From Proteromonas lacertae (taxonomy: Eukaryota; Sar; Bigyra; Opalinata; Proteromonadidae), in NCBI GenBank assembly GCA_002245135.1, contig NGBS01000025.1, positions 38,804-102,803 of the forward strand: a stretch of DNA of 64,000 bases. The letters run 5' to 3'. Positions within the stretch are counted from its first letter, which is position 1; every line of letters starts with the position of its first letter. The position numbers and the translations under genes are program-made. Below the pieces are notes generated by a model. It had not been told where the DNA came from and ran no database searches. It saw only the letters and a program-made list of their open reading frames with translations. Below are positions 13,531 through 23,685 of this stretch, piece by piece.

Positions 13531-13706
13531 TTTAGATATTTCATTTCTCTTTTTTGTTTTAATTATTCCTTGAAATTAAATCAAAACTATAATAATGAAA
13601 AACAGGGATGTATGCTAATATTTTCTACATTACAATGTATTTACAATTATATATTTAATTAGATTTATATAAAAAATTTGAATCTTTATATATCACTGTT
13701 TGACAT

Positions 13707-14606
13707 TTATTCAATTTTTAATATAGAAATAATACATTTCTTTATGTTCAATGCGTTTTCAATATTTATTCCATGAATAGCTAAAGATAAATAATAATCA
13801 CTACATTGGTTAAAATTCCTTTTTCTTTTATAATAACTATTTAGTTTTATTATTGATATGTTATAATTTTTGAAATAAATACCCATTTGAATATCTTCTC
13901 TATATATTAGTTTATTACTTTTTATATCTATATTGTTTATAAATCTAATCCATGAAGGAAATATAGGAAGTATATAAAAATTACCAGCAACAAATTCAGG
14001 CAGTTTATTATAAGAATATATTGAGAAAGGTATATAGTTTGTATCATTTATATTTCTTTTTGTATGCATGGATGGGTAATAAAATCCATATATTACATTT
14101 TTATAATAATTATTTATATTTATGTATAGGTTTATTAATTGAATATTAGGATAAACATCACTATCTACTCTTAATATATAATCAAAAAATCTAAAATTGA
14201 TTAATGTCCAATTATAAAATAGAATTGTTATTAATGTCAAATTGAAGTAGCTATCAAAAATAGAAAACTGAATAACATCCTCTTCTATTTTATTAATATT
14301 ATTACTATATCCTGCAATAAAGATGATTTTATAATGCAATATAATCATATCTTTTCCCCATGTATATCTAATTATTTTTCTTCTGAATGTATCTTTGATA
14401 CATATAGGTATAACTACAAGATATTTATAGAAATCATATAATTCTATATTATGTAATGTAAAGAATATATGTGGACTGTTTAAGTGAATATTATTACTCT
14501 TGCTTTTATATTTTTGACATTCTTCTGAATTTATATCTTTACATGCTAAATAATGTAAAAGAATAATAATAATTAATAATGAAATATTTAGATTAAATAT
14601 TTTAAA
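13707..14606 (-). CDS. GT31-type beta-1,3-glycosyltransferase, Golgi membrane-anchored
   Basis: The frame is open from 14606 to 13707 (300 codons). Family GT31 motifs are in order: IIRYTWG (the RxxxRxTW hallmark), EEDVIQFSIFDSYFNLT, a DxD-like RVDSDVYPN, PEFVAGNFYILP and EDIQMGIYF. A hydrophobic stretch (ISLLIIIILLHYL) before the stem fits a type II Golgi anchor. The motif TWG lies upstream of the first in-frame ATG (14348), so that ATG cannot be the start. No ATG exists in the upstream open part, so a short first exon or another start must be used. It probably adds galactose or a related sugar from a UDP donor to a surface glycan. Confidence 0.8.
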   Translation of the reverse strand, partial: FKIFNLNISLLIIIILLHYLACKDINSEECQKYKSKSNNIHLNSPHIFFTLHNIELYDFYKYLVVIPICIKDTFRRKIIRYTWGKDMIILHYKIIFIAGYSNNINKIEEDVIQFSIFDSYFNLTLITILFYNWTLINFRFFDYILRVDSDVYPNIQLINLYININNYYKNVIYGFYYPSMHTKRNINDTNYIPFSIYSYNKLPEFVAGNFYILPIFPSWIRFINNIDIKSNKLIYREDIQMGIYFKNYNISIIKLNSYYKRKRNFNQCSDYYLSLAIHGINIENALNIKKCIISILKIE

Positions 14607-15218
14607 TCACACAAATATAAAATAAAAATATATAACATAATATTCTATTTGAAAAGTAAGCTTAAACATTCATCAAGAGTTAGTGTTAAAGAAACCCATT
14701 TGTTTAATTTCTACACAAGATTTATGAAAAAAAAATAGCATACATAAAGCTGATATAGTATAAAACATCTGTAATATAATAAACATATAGTATAAAAAGC
14801 AGGGCTGTAATATAAGTAAAACCTATAATCTAGCCTCGAGCATTATTTTGTTAAAATCAATTTTAATTACTTACTGAGTAACATTTGTTCTATACAAACT
14901 ATCATACTATATAAAATATTATTCCTACTTCCTGCTTTACTTTAATTACCATAGTTAGAATAAGATTGGTTGAAATTGTATAGATATTTATACTAATATA
15001 TTAAAATTCATCTACAAACTACTCAATAGTGATATTTAACATATTTATAAACAACTTGTTATTTTGATAATTAATTTATATTGATTACTTCTAAAAACCA
15101 AATACATAATAACCATAATATAAAAAAGACTTGTTGTACTTAATTACTAAATTAATTTCATGTTTCGGAATAAAGTAATATCCTAAAGCTTAGGGTATTA
15201 CTTTGATCTCTTTGATTA
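14607..15218. other. Non-coding, repeat-bearing spacer
   Basis: Apart from the 14800-15088 repeat, no gene is seen. The segment 14640-14800 is plain AT-rich DNA. Confidence 0.5.
14800..15088. repeat. Dispersed repeat, inverted partner of 48258-48592
   Basis: The stretch from the CTCGAG at 14835 to about 15088 matches the reverse complement of 48258-48512 at roughly nine bases in ten by eye, and weaker similarity continues to about 14800. The distal copy lies just before a Tc1/mariner transposase fragment, so the repeat may be part of that transposon family. The two copies point toward each other across the glycan island. Confidence 0.8.
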
Positions 15219-15850
15219 ATGGAAAAATCAGGTGCTGATACCTCTGTTCCAGGTCATTCCAGAGCATATGGTGATGCTGTTCATAGATATTTAAATGAAA
15301 ATGAAAATGATAATGCCAAAACAATCCTAGATTCCTACAATGGCAGAATTTACCAGACAGATATGGTAGATATTTTAGATATGTTCCAGACTTTTTAAAA
15401 AAGACGTTGGACTTATGACAGATATCCTAATACTCCTCGTAGAGCTCTATATAAGTTTATGAGATTACAATATATTCCACAGATCATCCAATATTTAAAA
15501 TAAAACCTGATATACAGAATGACCTTATATATGGAGAAAATGATTAGGAGTAAATAGAATGTATTTATAATCTCCAGGATGGCTAATGAGGTTTTTTAAC
15601 GTAAGTATAAAAATGTGAATACACAAAAAAGGCAGGAATGGGATAATTATATAGAAAAAACTCCTCCACCTCCAGTACAAGAAGAGGATGATGACAAAAA
15701 AGAAAACGAAGTGAAGCTGTTTTTGATGAGGATGATGTAAATTATGAAGTTTGCATCAGATGTCAAGAAGATGAATGATCTCATGGAATTATTGGATGCT
15801 AAGATTCCTTATTTTAGGAAGATTGAAGAGCAAGGATCTCATTAATTAAA
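15219..15850 (+). pseudogene. Decayed gene fragments, possibly Polinton-derived
   Basis: An ATG at 15219 opens a 59-codon frame (MEKSGADTSVPGHSRAYGD...) ending in TAA at 15396-15398. The same frame continues with protein-like sequence (RRWTYDRYPNTPRRALYKFM) and further stops. Downstream, about 15650-15850, short acidic and proline-rich pieces (TPPPPVQEEDDD) and a fragment MKFASDVKKMNDLMELLDAKIPYF are readable in shifting frames. Base composition is less AT-biased than the neighbours. The acidic and proline-rich style resembles the accessory genes of the Polinton at the right of the window, but no direct homologue is seen. Confidence 0.5.
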
Positions 15851-16438
15851 TGATAATGATAATCCCCTCATTGTTAGTGTTATAGTTACTTCGAATCCTT
15901 TTCTATAACATTCCCTTCTTTTCTAGTCTATACTATAGTCTAGTCCCCACACAGTAGCGGCTGGTCACATAGACTGATAATCACTCATAACATGGACTGA
16001 ATTTTTTACTATAATGATATATAAGGAAAGGAATTTGAATTTCATCATCAAAGACTTTTCCTCAAGTCAATATCGAGGAAAGGATTTGAATTTCATGCAT
16101 TTATATTATACACTGGGATGATTAAAATACATTAATTCTAATTAGAACACCCTTAAAAAACAAATAATAAAATTAAATTCAAGCCTCTTTCAAGCCAACA
16201 ATTTACATTCTTTTAGACAGGGATAAGTAAATATTCTTTAATTCTAAACATCTCAGTTAATATATTTTAGTTTCTAGTAGTGAATGAAACACTTAATCGA
16301 AATTTCATTAGTAAGAATATGCATTTTGTTTGTTTTAAAAGTATCTGGTAAACAATAACTATATTAGACATAATAGTAAAAGATGCTGTTATTGATTAAC
16401 CATCTTAACTTGGTACTTACCAACTGAAAATTTAAATA
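15851..16438. other. Spacer with TCAAGCC motifs
   Basis: No coding signal. It contains two TCAAGCC copies near 16180-16200, a 21-base direct repeat (GGAAAGGAATTTGAATTTCAT-like) around 16024 and 16077, and a fragment (TTTGTTTGTTTTAAAAGTATCTGGTA, about 16326) related to the arms of the fold-back elements. Confidence 0.5.
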
Positions 16439-18274
16439 ATGAATTTTAGAAATGATTTACAGTGTGTTAGATTTTTTGCTATGCTTTTTGTTTTCTATTT
16501 TCATAAAAAGAATAAATATTTTAAAGGAGGATTTATAGGTGTTGATATATTCTTTACTTTATCAGGATATTTTATAACAGGAAGTTTAATAAGAAAAATA
16601 AAAGAAAGAAAGTATTATGCACTATTCTATCGAGGTAGAATACTTCGTTTACAACCTATGTCAAACTTAATGTTGTTTTTAATATATATTATATCTATAT
16701 CAAATCCATATATTTCTTATAAAAGAGCAAAAGAGATATTATCTTGTTTGTATTCATATGCTAATTATTACTATTATTACATATCAGTTAATTATTTAGA
16801 ACAATCAATTTCGCTTAATTCTACTCCTTTATTACATTATTGGTCCTTATCTATTGAGAATCAGTTTTATTTAATATGGCCAATTGTGATTAGATTATTA
16901 TCTAATAAATATTTAAATTATTCTCTGCTTATACTGTTCAGTATTGCTTTCATGTTTTCTTTGTTAATAAGCCATAAAAGAATAAGTTATTCATATTATT
17001 CATTTGAAGTTAGATTTTGTGAATTGGTATTTGGATCATATTTAACTATAGCACATAAAATAAATATAGTAGAGCGTCATTTTTTATATGATTTTTTTAT
17101 AATCACCATGTGGATAATAAGTAGTTATATATGTTCGCTTGGTAATTATCCTAACTACAGAATGATTTTTCCTTTAGCAACCTCTTTCTTAATGTTATAT
17201 CAAGATCCTAAGAGTTATTCGTTATTTTCAGTAAGATTATTCCAATATTTAGGGTCTATATCTTATTCATTTTATATAATACATTATCCAATAATTAGTA
17301 AATACCCACAAGTCACTCTATACATTGTAATAATAATGAGTATTTCCTGCTTTTATTTAATTGAAGATAATTTTGTGAATTTAAAGATATCTTTGTATAA
17401 AACATTTTCCTTTAGCTTATTGAGTATTATTTTTATTACATTTCTTCAATATAAATCTATTAAATATTTTCAAAAAAGAAATTATAATTCCGTTAACTGT
17501 ACTAATGCTTTTCCAGCAGATGATAAATTCATTTCAGAATGTATATTTATTAATACTAAACATAAAATACAAAGAATGGATAGAACGTATATTCTTTTGG
17601 TAGGAGATTCACATTTGAGACAGTGGAATGAAATATTGTTACCTATATATAAATCTACAGGTTTGTTTGTTGTATTTATTATATTTTGGATTAATTATTT
17701 TTTAAATGACAACTATTTGATAATGAAAAGAGTTGTAAGTATATTAGGAAATCCATATTATACTTATGAATCTTTTTATTCAAACCCCAAATATAGGAAT
17801 ATTGTTTTTCTAAAGAATTACATATTATTTAATTATTATCTAGCTAATATCTCAATAAAAGTGATTATAATAGTTGATAATCCTTCATTAAATTATAATC
17901 CTCACATATATTATACAACAAATGAAAACAATTCAAACTTATTTTGTATAATAAATATAAATTGCACAACAGATATACAACCAATTATTAATGTAAATAA
18001 TATAGCGTATATAAATCTTACATCTCATTATTGTTCAAACAATAAATGTTATATGTTTAAAGATGGATATAGAATATATTCTGATTCTCATCATTTAACT
18101 AATTGTTTTGTAAATATACTTAAACAAAATCTATATAAACAACTAATGTTTTTAGACAAAAGCATTTATATTACTAAGATTGATAACATTTCTTATTGCT
18201 ACATACAATATGATTCATTATATAAAAAGTTTTCACATTCCATAAATGAAAAATTGTCATATGTGAAAGTATAA
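16439..18274 (+). CDS. OafA-type membrane O-acetyltransferase with SGNH domain (AT3-SGNH)
   Basis: A 611-residue single-exon protein. The N-terminal acyltransferase-3 domain shows the diagnostic first helix with an RND...HK pattern and a conserved His at residue 21, GVDIFFTLSGYF (about 34-45), HYWSLSIENQFYL and SYSFYIIHYPI, with about ten membrane helices. The C-terminal part is an SGNH-hydrolase-like domain with the block I motif VGDSHLRQW (about 387-396) and the DxxH pair in SDSHHLTN (about 548). In bacteria this architecture moves acetyl groups across the membrane onto cell-surface polysaccharides. Here it would act in the secretory pathway on glycans made by the neighbouring transferases. 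It is the only fully intact copy of the family in the window. Confidence 0.85.
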   Translation: MNFRNDLQCVRFFAMLFVFYFHKKNKYFKGGFIGVDIFFTLSGYFITGSLIRKIKERKYYALFYRGRILRLQPMSNLMLFLIYIISISNPYISYKRAKEILSCLYSYANYYYYYISVNYLEQSISLNSTPLLHYWSLSIENQFYLIWPIVIRLLSNKYLNYSLLILFSIAFMFSLLISHKRISYSYYSFEVRFCELVFGSYLTIAHKINIVERHFLYDFFIITMWIISSYICSLGNYPNYRMIFPLATSFLMLYQDPKSYSLFSVRLFQYLGSISYSFYIIHYPIISKYPQVTLYIVIIMSISCFYLIEDNFVNLKISLYKTFSFSLLSIIFITFLQYKSIKYFQKRNYNSVNCTNAFPADDKFISECIFINTKHKIQRMDRTYILLVGDSHLRQWNEILLPIYKSTGLFVVFIIFWINYFLNDNYLIMKRVVSILGNPYYTYESFYSNPKYRNIVFLKNYILFNYYLANISIKVIIIVDNPSLNYNPHIYYTTNENNSNLFCIININCTTDIQPIINVNNIAYINLTSHYCSNNKCYMFKDGYRIYSDSHHLTNCFVNILKQNLYKQLMFLDKSIYITKIDNISYCYIQYDSLYKKFSHSINEKLSYVKV

Positions 18275-18280
18275 TCAACA

Positions 18281-18740
18281 ATAGAAATTATTATTGTATA
18301 TGTAATAATTCTTTTGATATACTAATATCATATTTTAAATATTTACAAGAAGATGAAATATCAAGTTGTGTAACTCTTGTAAACCAAACATAACTATCCT
18401 TTTTATCATTGTTTATTATTTCATCAATATCACTATTAATTATGTGTCTGCTATTGTTATAACTTCTGTATATACAATCATTAATTTTTAAAATCTTTCC
18501 AAAATATTCTTATCACATATTGCAATGTAACTAATAATCTTATTTGAAAAAGTGTGTCTGCTGAGTATGGAATGAAATATTATCTTAATCTATGCAATAA
18601 ATTTTTGTTTAATAAAACTTTTGAATTGTTTCTTTTTGTTACACAGAATAATCAATTATTTCGTGATTAGTCACATAATATCTATAATGTAGTGCTATAT
18701 AAAAACAAAATAATAGTATATTAAAAATATATAAATTCAT
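18281..18740 (-). pseudogene. Broken type II membrane protein gene, probably a transferase
   Basis: On the minus strand an ATG (18740-18738) starts MNLYIFNILLFCFYIALHY, a typical N-terminal anchor, and reads into NHEIIDYSV before a stop. Further pieces follow in other frames (IISYIAICDKN, then NDCIYRSYNNSRHIINSD and DISSSCKYLKYD) until TAA near 18281. Anchor, size and position match the surrounding glycosyltransferases, but no catalytic motif is left to assign a family. It lies tail-to-tail with the acetyltransferase gene. Confidence 0.5.
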
Positions 18741-18782
18741 TATATTGTAAATATAAAGGTAAAAAATCTTTAAGAAATTCAA

Positions 18783-19592
18783 ATGACTAATGAATTAATG
18801 TTATATTCAATTATTTTTATTATTATGATACATATATATATAAAGTCTAATACTTATTATACAAAAGATTGTATATCATTAATATTACCTTCAACTGAAA
18901 ATGACTTTTTAAAATGTTATAAACAATTCTTTTATTTTCGTAAAAGTTTACTCATAGCAAAAGAAGTTATAATTGTAGTTAGTTCTGTTACAAATTCTAC
19001 TAAAATAAAAGAAATTATAAAAAATATATCTTATAAAGGTAAGATAGTTCTAGGTATTAGAAAAAATAATCATAATGCAGCTTCAAATAGAAATTATGGA
19101 TTTGAACTGAGCAAGTGTGAAATTATTTCTTTTTTTGACATGGATGATATAATGTCAATAAATAGATTGTCTATATTGCAAAATGTATTCATAACTGATG
19201 AAAGAACAGAATTTATTTTACACAAATATACATACATATGTAATAATATTAATAATAATATAAACCCTAAATATTCTATACATTACAGATATAATTTCTC
19301 TTTTCAATATATACATAATTCTTATAAATATAGTAAATTTAATGGAAAACATGGAGTTTGGTGTTGTTACTATATAAAAGAAATAAGTCAAGAACTAATT
19401 CATAATGGATGGCCTACAATGCGAAGGTATGTTATGGAAAGAATAAAGTATAATGAGAAGGAAAATGTTGGTGAAGATTCTAATTTTAATGCAAGAGTAA
19501 TATTAAGTGGTTATAATGTATCTATTCTGAATATTAATTTGGGATATTATATTAAGAGAAATTTATGCTTATTCTATCAGAAATGTTACTAG
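18783..19592 (+). CDS. GT2-like glycosyltransferase
   Basis: 269 residues, one exon, ATG at 18783. One N-terminal membrane helix is followed by a GT-A nucleotide-binding start (CISLILPSTEN), a conserved NxAxNRNYGFEL segment (NAASNRNYG) and the metal-binding SFFDMDDIM at about residues 117-125. These are the ordered hallmarks of family 2 transferases. A GEDSNFNAR motif near the end fits the acidic residue that helps catalysis in GT2. Donor and acceptor are unknown. It faces away from the preceding pseudogene. Confidence 0.75.
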   Translation: MTNELMLYSIIFIIMIHIYIKSNTYYTKDCISLILPSTENDFLKCYKQFFYFRKSLLIAKEVIIVVSSVTNSTKIKEIIKNISYKGKIVLGIRKNNHNAASNRNYGFELSKCEIISFFDMDDIMSINRLSILQNVFITDERTEFILHKYTYICNNINNNINPKYSIHYRYNFSFQYIHNSYKYSKFNGKHGVWCCYYIKEISQELIHNGWPTMRRYVMERIKYNEKENVGEDSNFNARVILSGYNVSILNINLGYYIKRNLCLFYQKCY

Positions 19593-19627
19593 ATTTAGTT
19601 TTTGAATAAATTAAAGAATACTAAATA

Positions 19628-20650
19628 TTATAAATGCTTTAGCATATTGGATAAAGAAAATCTACAGTTTGAGTAATTCATTACCTTTTCTGATAATATA
19701 AGAGGATTGAATGTAATGTTCAGTATGTAATTTAAAATATCAAAAGAACCTGATATATTTGTATCTAGTTCTTTTAAAAAACTTCCATAACCTTCATCTA
19801 TAAATTCTATCTGATGAGATATAGGCCAAACGCCCATCAGTTTCATTTCAACCAATGATAGCGCACCAGTATCATAAAAAGAAAAATATATGACAAATTT
19901 TGACTTATTAGCTAAATTCATTAGCTTTTGTTTTGAATGACTTCCATATCTTAAAATTTCTATTTTGTAATTCTTTTCCCTTAAGTAATTTACTAATACT
20001 CTTTCATCATTTACTTTGGATTGATCTGCGTATTTTATATATATTAATACATCTATAGATCTTTGATTATAACCATTTATTTTAAGTATTTCTTTATTTA
20101 TTTCAATACATGGCTTTAATAGTAGATATTTAAAGTTGTAGAATTTACATTTTGTGTAATGTTTTATATGATTTTTAACTCTGTTTGAATGAACAATATA
20201 TGCTTTTATTCTTTTCATTATAATACACCAATACATTTCATAAGTATTATTTATAGGACTATTAAACCATTTTATAGGAGTAACAATTGGTCCATATAAT
20301 ATTCTCCTAAACATCTTTCGATAAGAATTATTATTAATTTGAGTAATAAAGTAAGGTAATTCTAGCCATATAAATGTATTTTTATTATTTATCAATTTTA
20401 GGATTACATCTATAGATATTGTTTCTTTATGAAATAAAATGGCTATCTGAGTTAAAATTTTGTCTTTATTCCATTTATATATTGCATATTTTATATATCT
20501 TGATAGAGAAGAAGGACCTCCTCTTCCTTTACTTGGAAATACGACATATAAATATATTTTATTTCTCTTTCTTTTATATAAAATATATAGCATAAGAGAT
20601 ATAAACAGAAATTTATTTAAATTCCAACTTCTATTATAAATATCTTTCAT
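19628..20650 (-). CDS. GT-B fold glycosyltransferase (GT4-like)
   Basis: 340 residues read from 20650. An N-terminal membrane helix is followed by a glycine-rich start (FPSKGRGGPSSLSRY), as in the first Rossmann domain of GT4 enzymes. A C-terminal segment KFVIYFSFYDTGALSLVEMKLMG matches the acidic-x7-E nucleotide-sugar site (FxDTGALSLVE). Only 35 nt separate its stop from the convergent GT2-like gene. Substrate unknown; the GT4 assignment rests on the C-terminal motif. Confidence 0.7.
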   Translation of the reverse strand: MKDIYNRSWNLNKFLFISLMLYILYKRKRNKIYLYVVFPSKGRGGPSSLSRYIKYAIYKWNKDKILTQIAILFHKETISIDVILKLINNKNTFIWLELPYFITQINNNSYRKMFRRILYGPIVTPIKWFNSPINNTYEMYWCIIMKRIKAYIVHSNRVKNHIKHYTKCKFYNFKYLLLKPCIEINKEILKINGYNQRSIDVLIYIKYADQSKVNDERVLVNYLREKNYKIEILRYGSHSKQKLMNLANKSKFVIYFSFYDTGALSLVEMKLMGVWPISHQIEFIDEGYGSFLKELDTNISGSFDILNYILNITFNPLILSEKVMNYSNCRFSLSNMLKHL

Positions 20651-20725
20651 TTATTAATATTTATAATTAACAGATTGTAAGATTGACATTAATCTAAGAT
20701 AAAAACTATTCTATATTAATACTAA

Positions 20726-21008
20726 AATGATCTACAAAAATGATATTAATATAGAATAATTTCTTTATATATCAAACTCTAAATTGGAAATCATATATAA
20801 AGATTTATTATCTTCATTTTGTGGTTATTCTAATATTCATTTTTATCAAAAGTCAATAGATTACTTTGGAGATCCATTAAATCAATCATTAAATCTTCAT
20901 TACTGGTATTATTGCTTACAAGAACAATATTATCTTTTGTTTGCAGTATTTATATTACAAAGAAATAATAATGTACAATATATTGTAGAATTTACATTAT
21001 TTCTATAA
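20726..21008 (+). pseudogene. Internally deleted copy of the 27063 O-acetyltransferase gene
   Basis: The start (AAAATGATCTACAAAAATGAT) matches the 5' end of the gene at 27063. After about 20 bases the sequence jumps to the equivalent of 27312-27545, almost base for base (CAAACTCTAAATTGGAAATC onward), and then stops. About 230 bases of the parent, including the second membrane helix, are missing, and everything after residue 160 is lost. A recent truncated duplicate. Confidence 0.85.
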
Positions 21009-21102
21009 TCAATGTTGTTTATATTTAAATAAAAGAATTCAAGATTAATTCCTTCATCTTAATTATATTTGTCTTTTATAATGTAAAGGTAGTATATAAT
21101 TT

Positions 21103-21813
21103 ATGTTTGCTAAAAATCTATTAATTCTTTTAGTTATTCTATTATTTTTAAGTATTTGTAGTAGAAATGAATTTAAGATATTAAAAAGGTCATATATAAA
21201 AAATGTATCTGAAAAAATAAAAAGGAGAGAAGATTTAGGAAGTTGGCTTGAAGAAGAAAAATTTGAAAGTGGAATAGAAATAGGTGTACAGAATGGATAT
21301 TTTTCTAATGTTTTAATTAGAAAATGGAAATCATGTAAATTATTCATAATGGTAGATCCATGGTCGAAACAGAATTTCTATGATGATGCAGCAAATGTTG
21401 ATGATTCTCAACAAAATCATTCTTTTCAAAATGCAATAGATGTAGTTAAAAAATATTCAAAAAATGTAGAATTTGTAATTCTCAAAACTACCAGTGAAAA
21501 AGCAGTAATTTATTTAAACAATCAGCAATACGATTTCATTTATTTAGATGGAAGACATGATTATAATAGTGTAAAGAATGATATAAAATATTACTATCCT
21601 TTAGTTAGACCAGGTGGAATATTAGCAGGACATGATTATCAAGATGAAAATGGAAATGAGTGGAAAATGGATAAATATGGTAATGTTAATAATAATAAAA
21701 AAGCAGTAAAAGCAGCAGTTGATGATTTTGCATCTGATAATAAATTAAATATAATTACAACAAATGAAAGGAATTACAAAACGTGGATGATTAGAAAACC
21801 TATATATATTTAA
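21103..21813 (+). CDS. SAM-dependent methyltransferase, Methyltransf_24 type
   Basis: 236 residues. After an N-terminal anchor (LILLVILLFLSIC) comes motif I EIGVQNGYFS with its acidic partner in MVDPWSKQ, an IYLDGRHDYNSVKNDI motif (the xDGxHxY signature of this family) and the LVRPGGILAGHDYQD post-motif. Enzymes of this kind O-methylate sugars in bacterial glycan clusters. In this context it probably caps or modifies the glycan. Intact, one exon. Confidence 0.8.
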   Translation: MFAKNLLILLVILLFLSICSRNEFKILKRSYIKNVSEKIKRREDLGSWLEEEKFESGIEIGVQNGYFSNVLIRKWKSCKLFIMVDPWSKQNFYDDAANVDDSQQNHSFQNAIDVVKKYSKNVEFVILKTTSEKAVIYLNNQQYDFIYLDGRHDYNSVKNDIKYYYPLVRPGGILAGHDYQDENGNEWKMDKYGNVNNNKKAVKAAVDDFASDNKLNIITTNERNYKTWMIRKPIYI

Positions 21814-21890
21814 AATAAATTACATAATCAGATATCTTATTATTGGGTGATTCATATAATATGACGTGAATAAAATACATATAAATTTAA

Positions 21891-22140
21891 TAACAGCTTA
21901 TTTAAAAAGGAAATAAAAAAGTAGGCTTGAGTGAAGTTTGAATTCATTTTTTCATATATTCATATCAAATAATGTATTTTAGACTGTAGTAGTGACTGAT
22001 ACATTAAAATAGAAAAAATAAGAAAATTAGTTTAATATTGATAATAATGAAGTTCATAAAAAAGTATATCACAGATGTAGGTCATATGACAATCTAACTA
22101 TATATTTGTTAATAACTAACTCGGAACATCATAAATATCA
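21891..22140. mobile_element. Second copy of the 3.2-kb fold-back repeat family (partial)
   Basis: Matches 3205-3480: AACAGCTTATTTAAAAAGG, then the GGCTTGAGTGA core, then the right arm with ATCAAATAATGTATTTTAGA and AGTTCATAAAAAAGT. The left arm is missing, so this is a one-sided remnant. Confidence 0.75.
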
Positions 22141-22857
22141 TATTAGTTTTGATTGAATCATTCTGCAATGTAGAGTTCAGACATACGGGGATTTCCGCTA
22201 TAGGGGAAGAACAATTTCATCCAACAAAGATGATTATCACTTTTACCATCACTTTTAAACAAAAAACAAATTTTTTGACTCAAAGAACTAATACGAACGT
22301 CAAGCTCAAATTTGTAGTTTTATATATTCTCATATAATTTCATCTAATAAATACACATTTAAAGAGAATTTTATATACATAATTTTTATTACAGTATATA
22401 ATTATACATTAATAAAATATTACTATCTTATCTTTTTACTTCTTTATATATATGCATAATGTTTATATATTTAAATAAACCATTTTCGTTGTTTAGATAA
22501 TCCTATAATATCAATTAATAATAATAGATTAACCCATAAGATGATTTTTATGTTTAATATGCAATTATGCTTTGTATGTGCTTGTTGAAAGACCTTTTGT
22601 TATAGTATTAATCTTTACATAATATCCTAATTTAATAAAATATATTTGTTATGTTATGATGCTATAATTAATTCAAATAGAATCAATAATATTCTCAATT
22701 CAAGAATATGCTAAGAAGTATAAATAGTGTATAATAATAGTGAATTTGTATGTCTGAAAAAGATTTACATTATCAACAATGTAAAAACTGTAAATAATGT
22801 ATTGAGTTCGAAATTGGTAGTTATTACTTTATAATTTGAATATTTATAATTAAATAA
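22141..22857. other. Spacer without recognised content
   Basis: About 700 bases of AT-rich DNA. The first 60 bases may still belong to the repeat. No coding, RNA or regulatory element is recognised. Confidence 0.4.
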
Positions 22858-23685
22858 ATGAAAAAATTTAAAAGTATATATGATTTAATAGGATGTGTAG
22901 TATTTATTATAATTATATTAAGTTATATAACTTCAACTTTTAAATATCTATCAGTTATATTATTTAGAGTATCATTACCTACTTATAATCAATTATGTAG
23001 AATTGTAATATATAAAAGACAATTGCCAATTACTTATAAAGTTGTAATTTTAACTGATTCAATTATAAATAATAGTATTTCTATTGATACTTTCTTTGTT
23101 GATCGAAAAGAAGTTATAAATAAATACCCAGAAATAAAAAGAATGGGTGGTGGTTGTAAAAATAAATCTGATTCTTTTTATATGTGGTTGTTGCATTCTG
23201 AACATTATTTATTGTGGGATAATATATATCATTTAAAATACAAATATTTATGGGTATTTGATCAGGATGTAATTTATACAGGAAATATCTATAACTTCTT
23301 TAAAAAATATGATAAATATAATGATGATTTAATAACATATCATTACACTCCATATTATTCAAAAGGATGGCATGATTGTGTCACAGAAGAATATAGAAAA
23401 AGCAGATCAAATATGACATATTATGTCGCTACTCATTTTCATAGACTATCCAAAAACTTGATAAATGCATTAAAAATGGAATTTAAACTTAAAAGACATG
23501 CTCAAGTTGAACAAATGATAATAGAAACTGCTTTATATTATAATTTAAGTATTAAAAAAATGGATAAAATAGATTATGATAAAAAAAGAGGTTTTGGAAA
23601 ATGTATATATACTAAAAAAGAGTATGATAATCTAATAAATGAAAATTCTACAAAAAATATAATATATCATCCTGTGAGATACTAA
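22858..23685 (+). CDS. Membrane-anchored GT-A-type glycosyltransferase, family not assigned
   Basis: 275 residues with one N-terminal helix (VVFIIIILSYI). A stem and GT-A-like core contain YLWVFDQDVIYTGN, which resembles the WxxExDVxxTG strand seen in uncharacterised algal and protist transferases. It ends in YHPVRY. The stop codon TAA (23683-23685) overlaps by one base the ATG of the following UDP-sugar pyrophosphorylase gene, an unusual arrangement for a eukaryote. Donor and acceptor unknown. Confidence 0.6.
   Translation: MKKFKSIYDLIGCVVFIIIILSYITSTFKYLSVILFRVSLPTYNQLCRIVIYKRQLPITYKVVILTDSIINNSISIDTFFVDRKEVINKYPEIKRMGGGCKNKSDSFYMWLLHSEHYLLWDNIYHLKYKYLWVFDQDVIYTGNIYNFFKKYDKYNDDLITYHYTPYYSKGWHDCVTEEYRKSRSNMTYYVATHFHRLSKNLINALKMEFKLKRHAQVEQMIIETALYYNLSIKKMDKIDYDKKRGFGKCIYTKKEYDNLINENSTKNIIYHPVRY

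Noticed and set aside
22149-22337. 62-codon plus-strand frame
   Set aside because: Lies at the edge of the fold-back repeat, with odd composition and no homologue motif; treated as chance.
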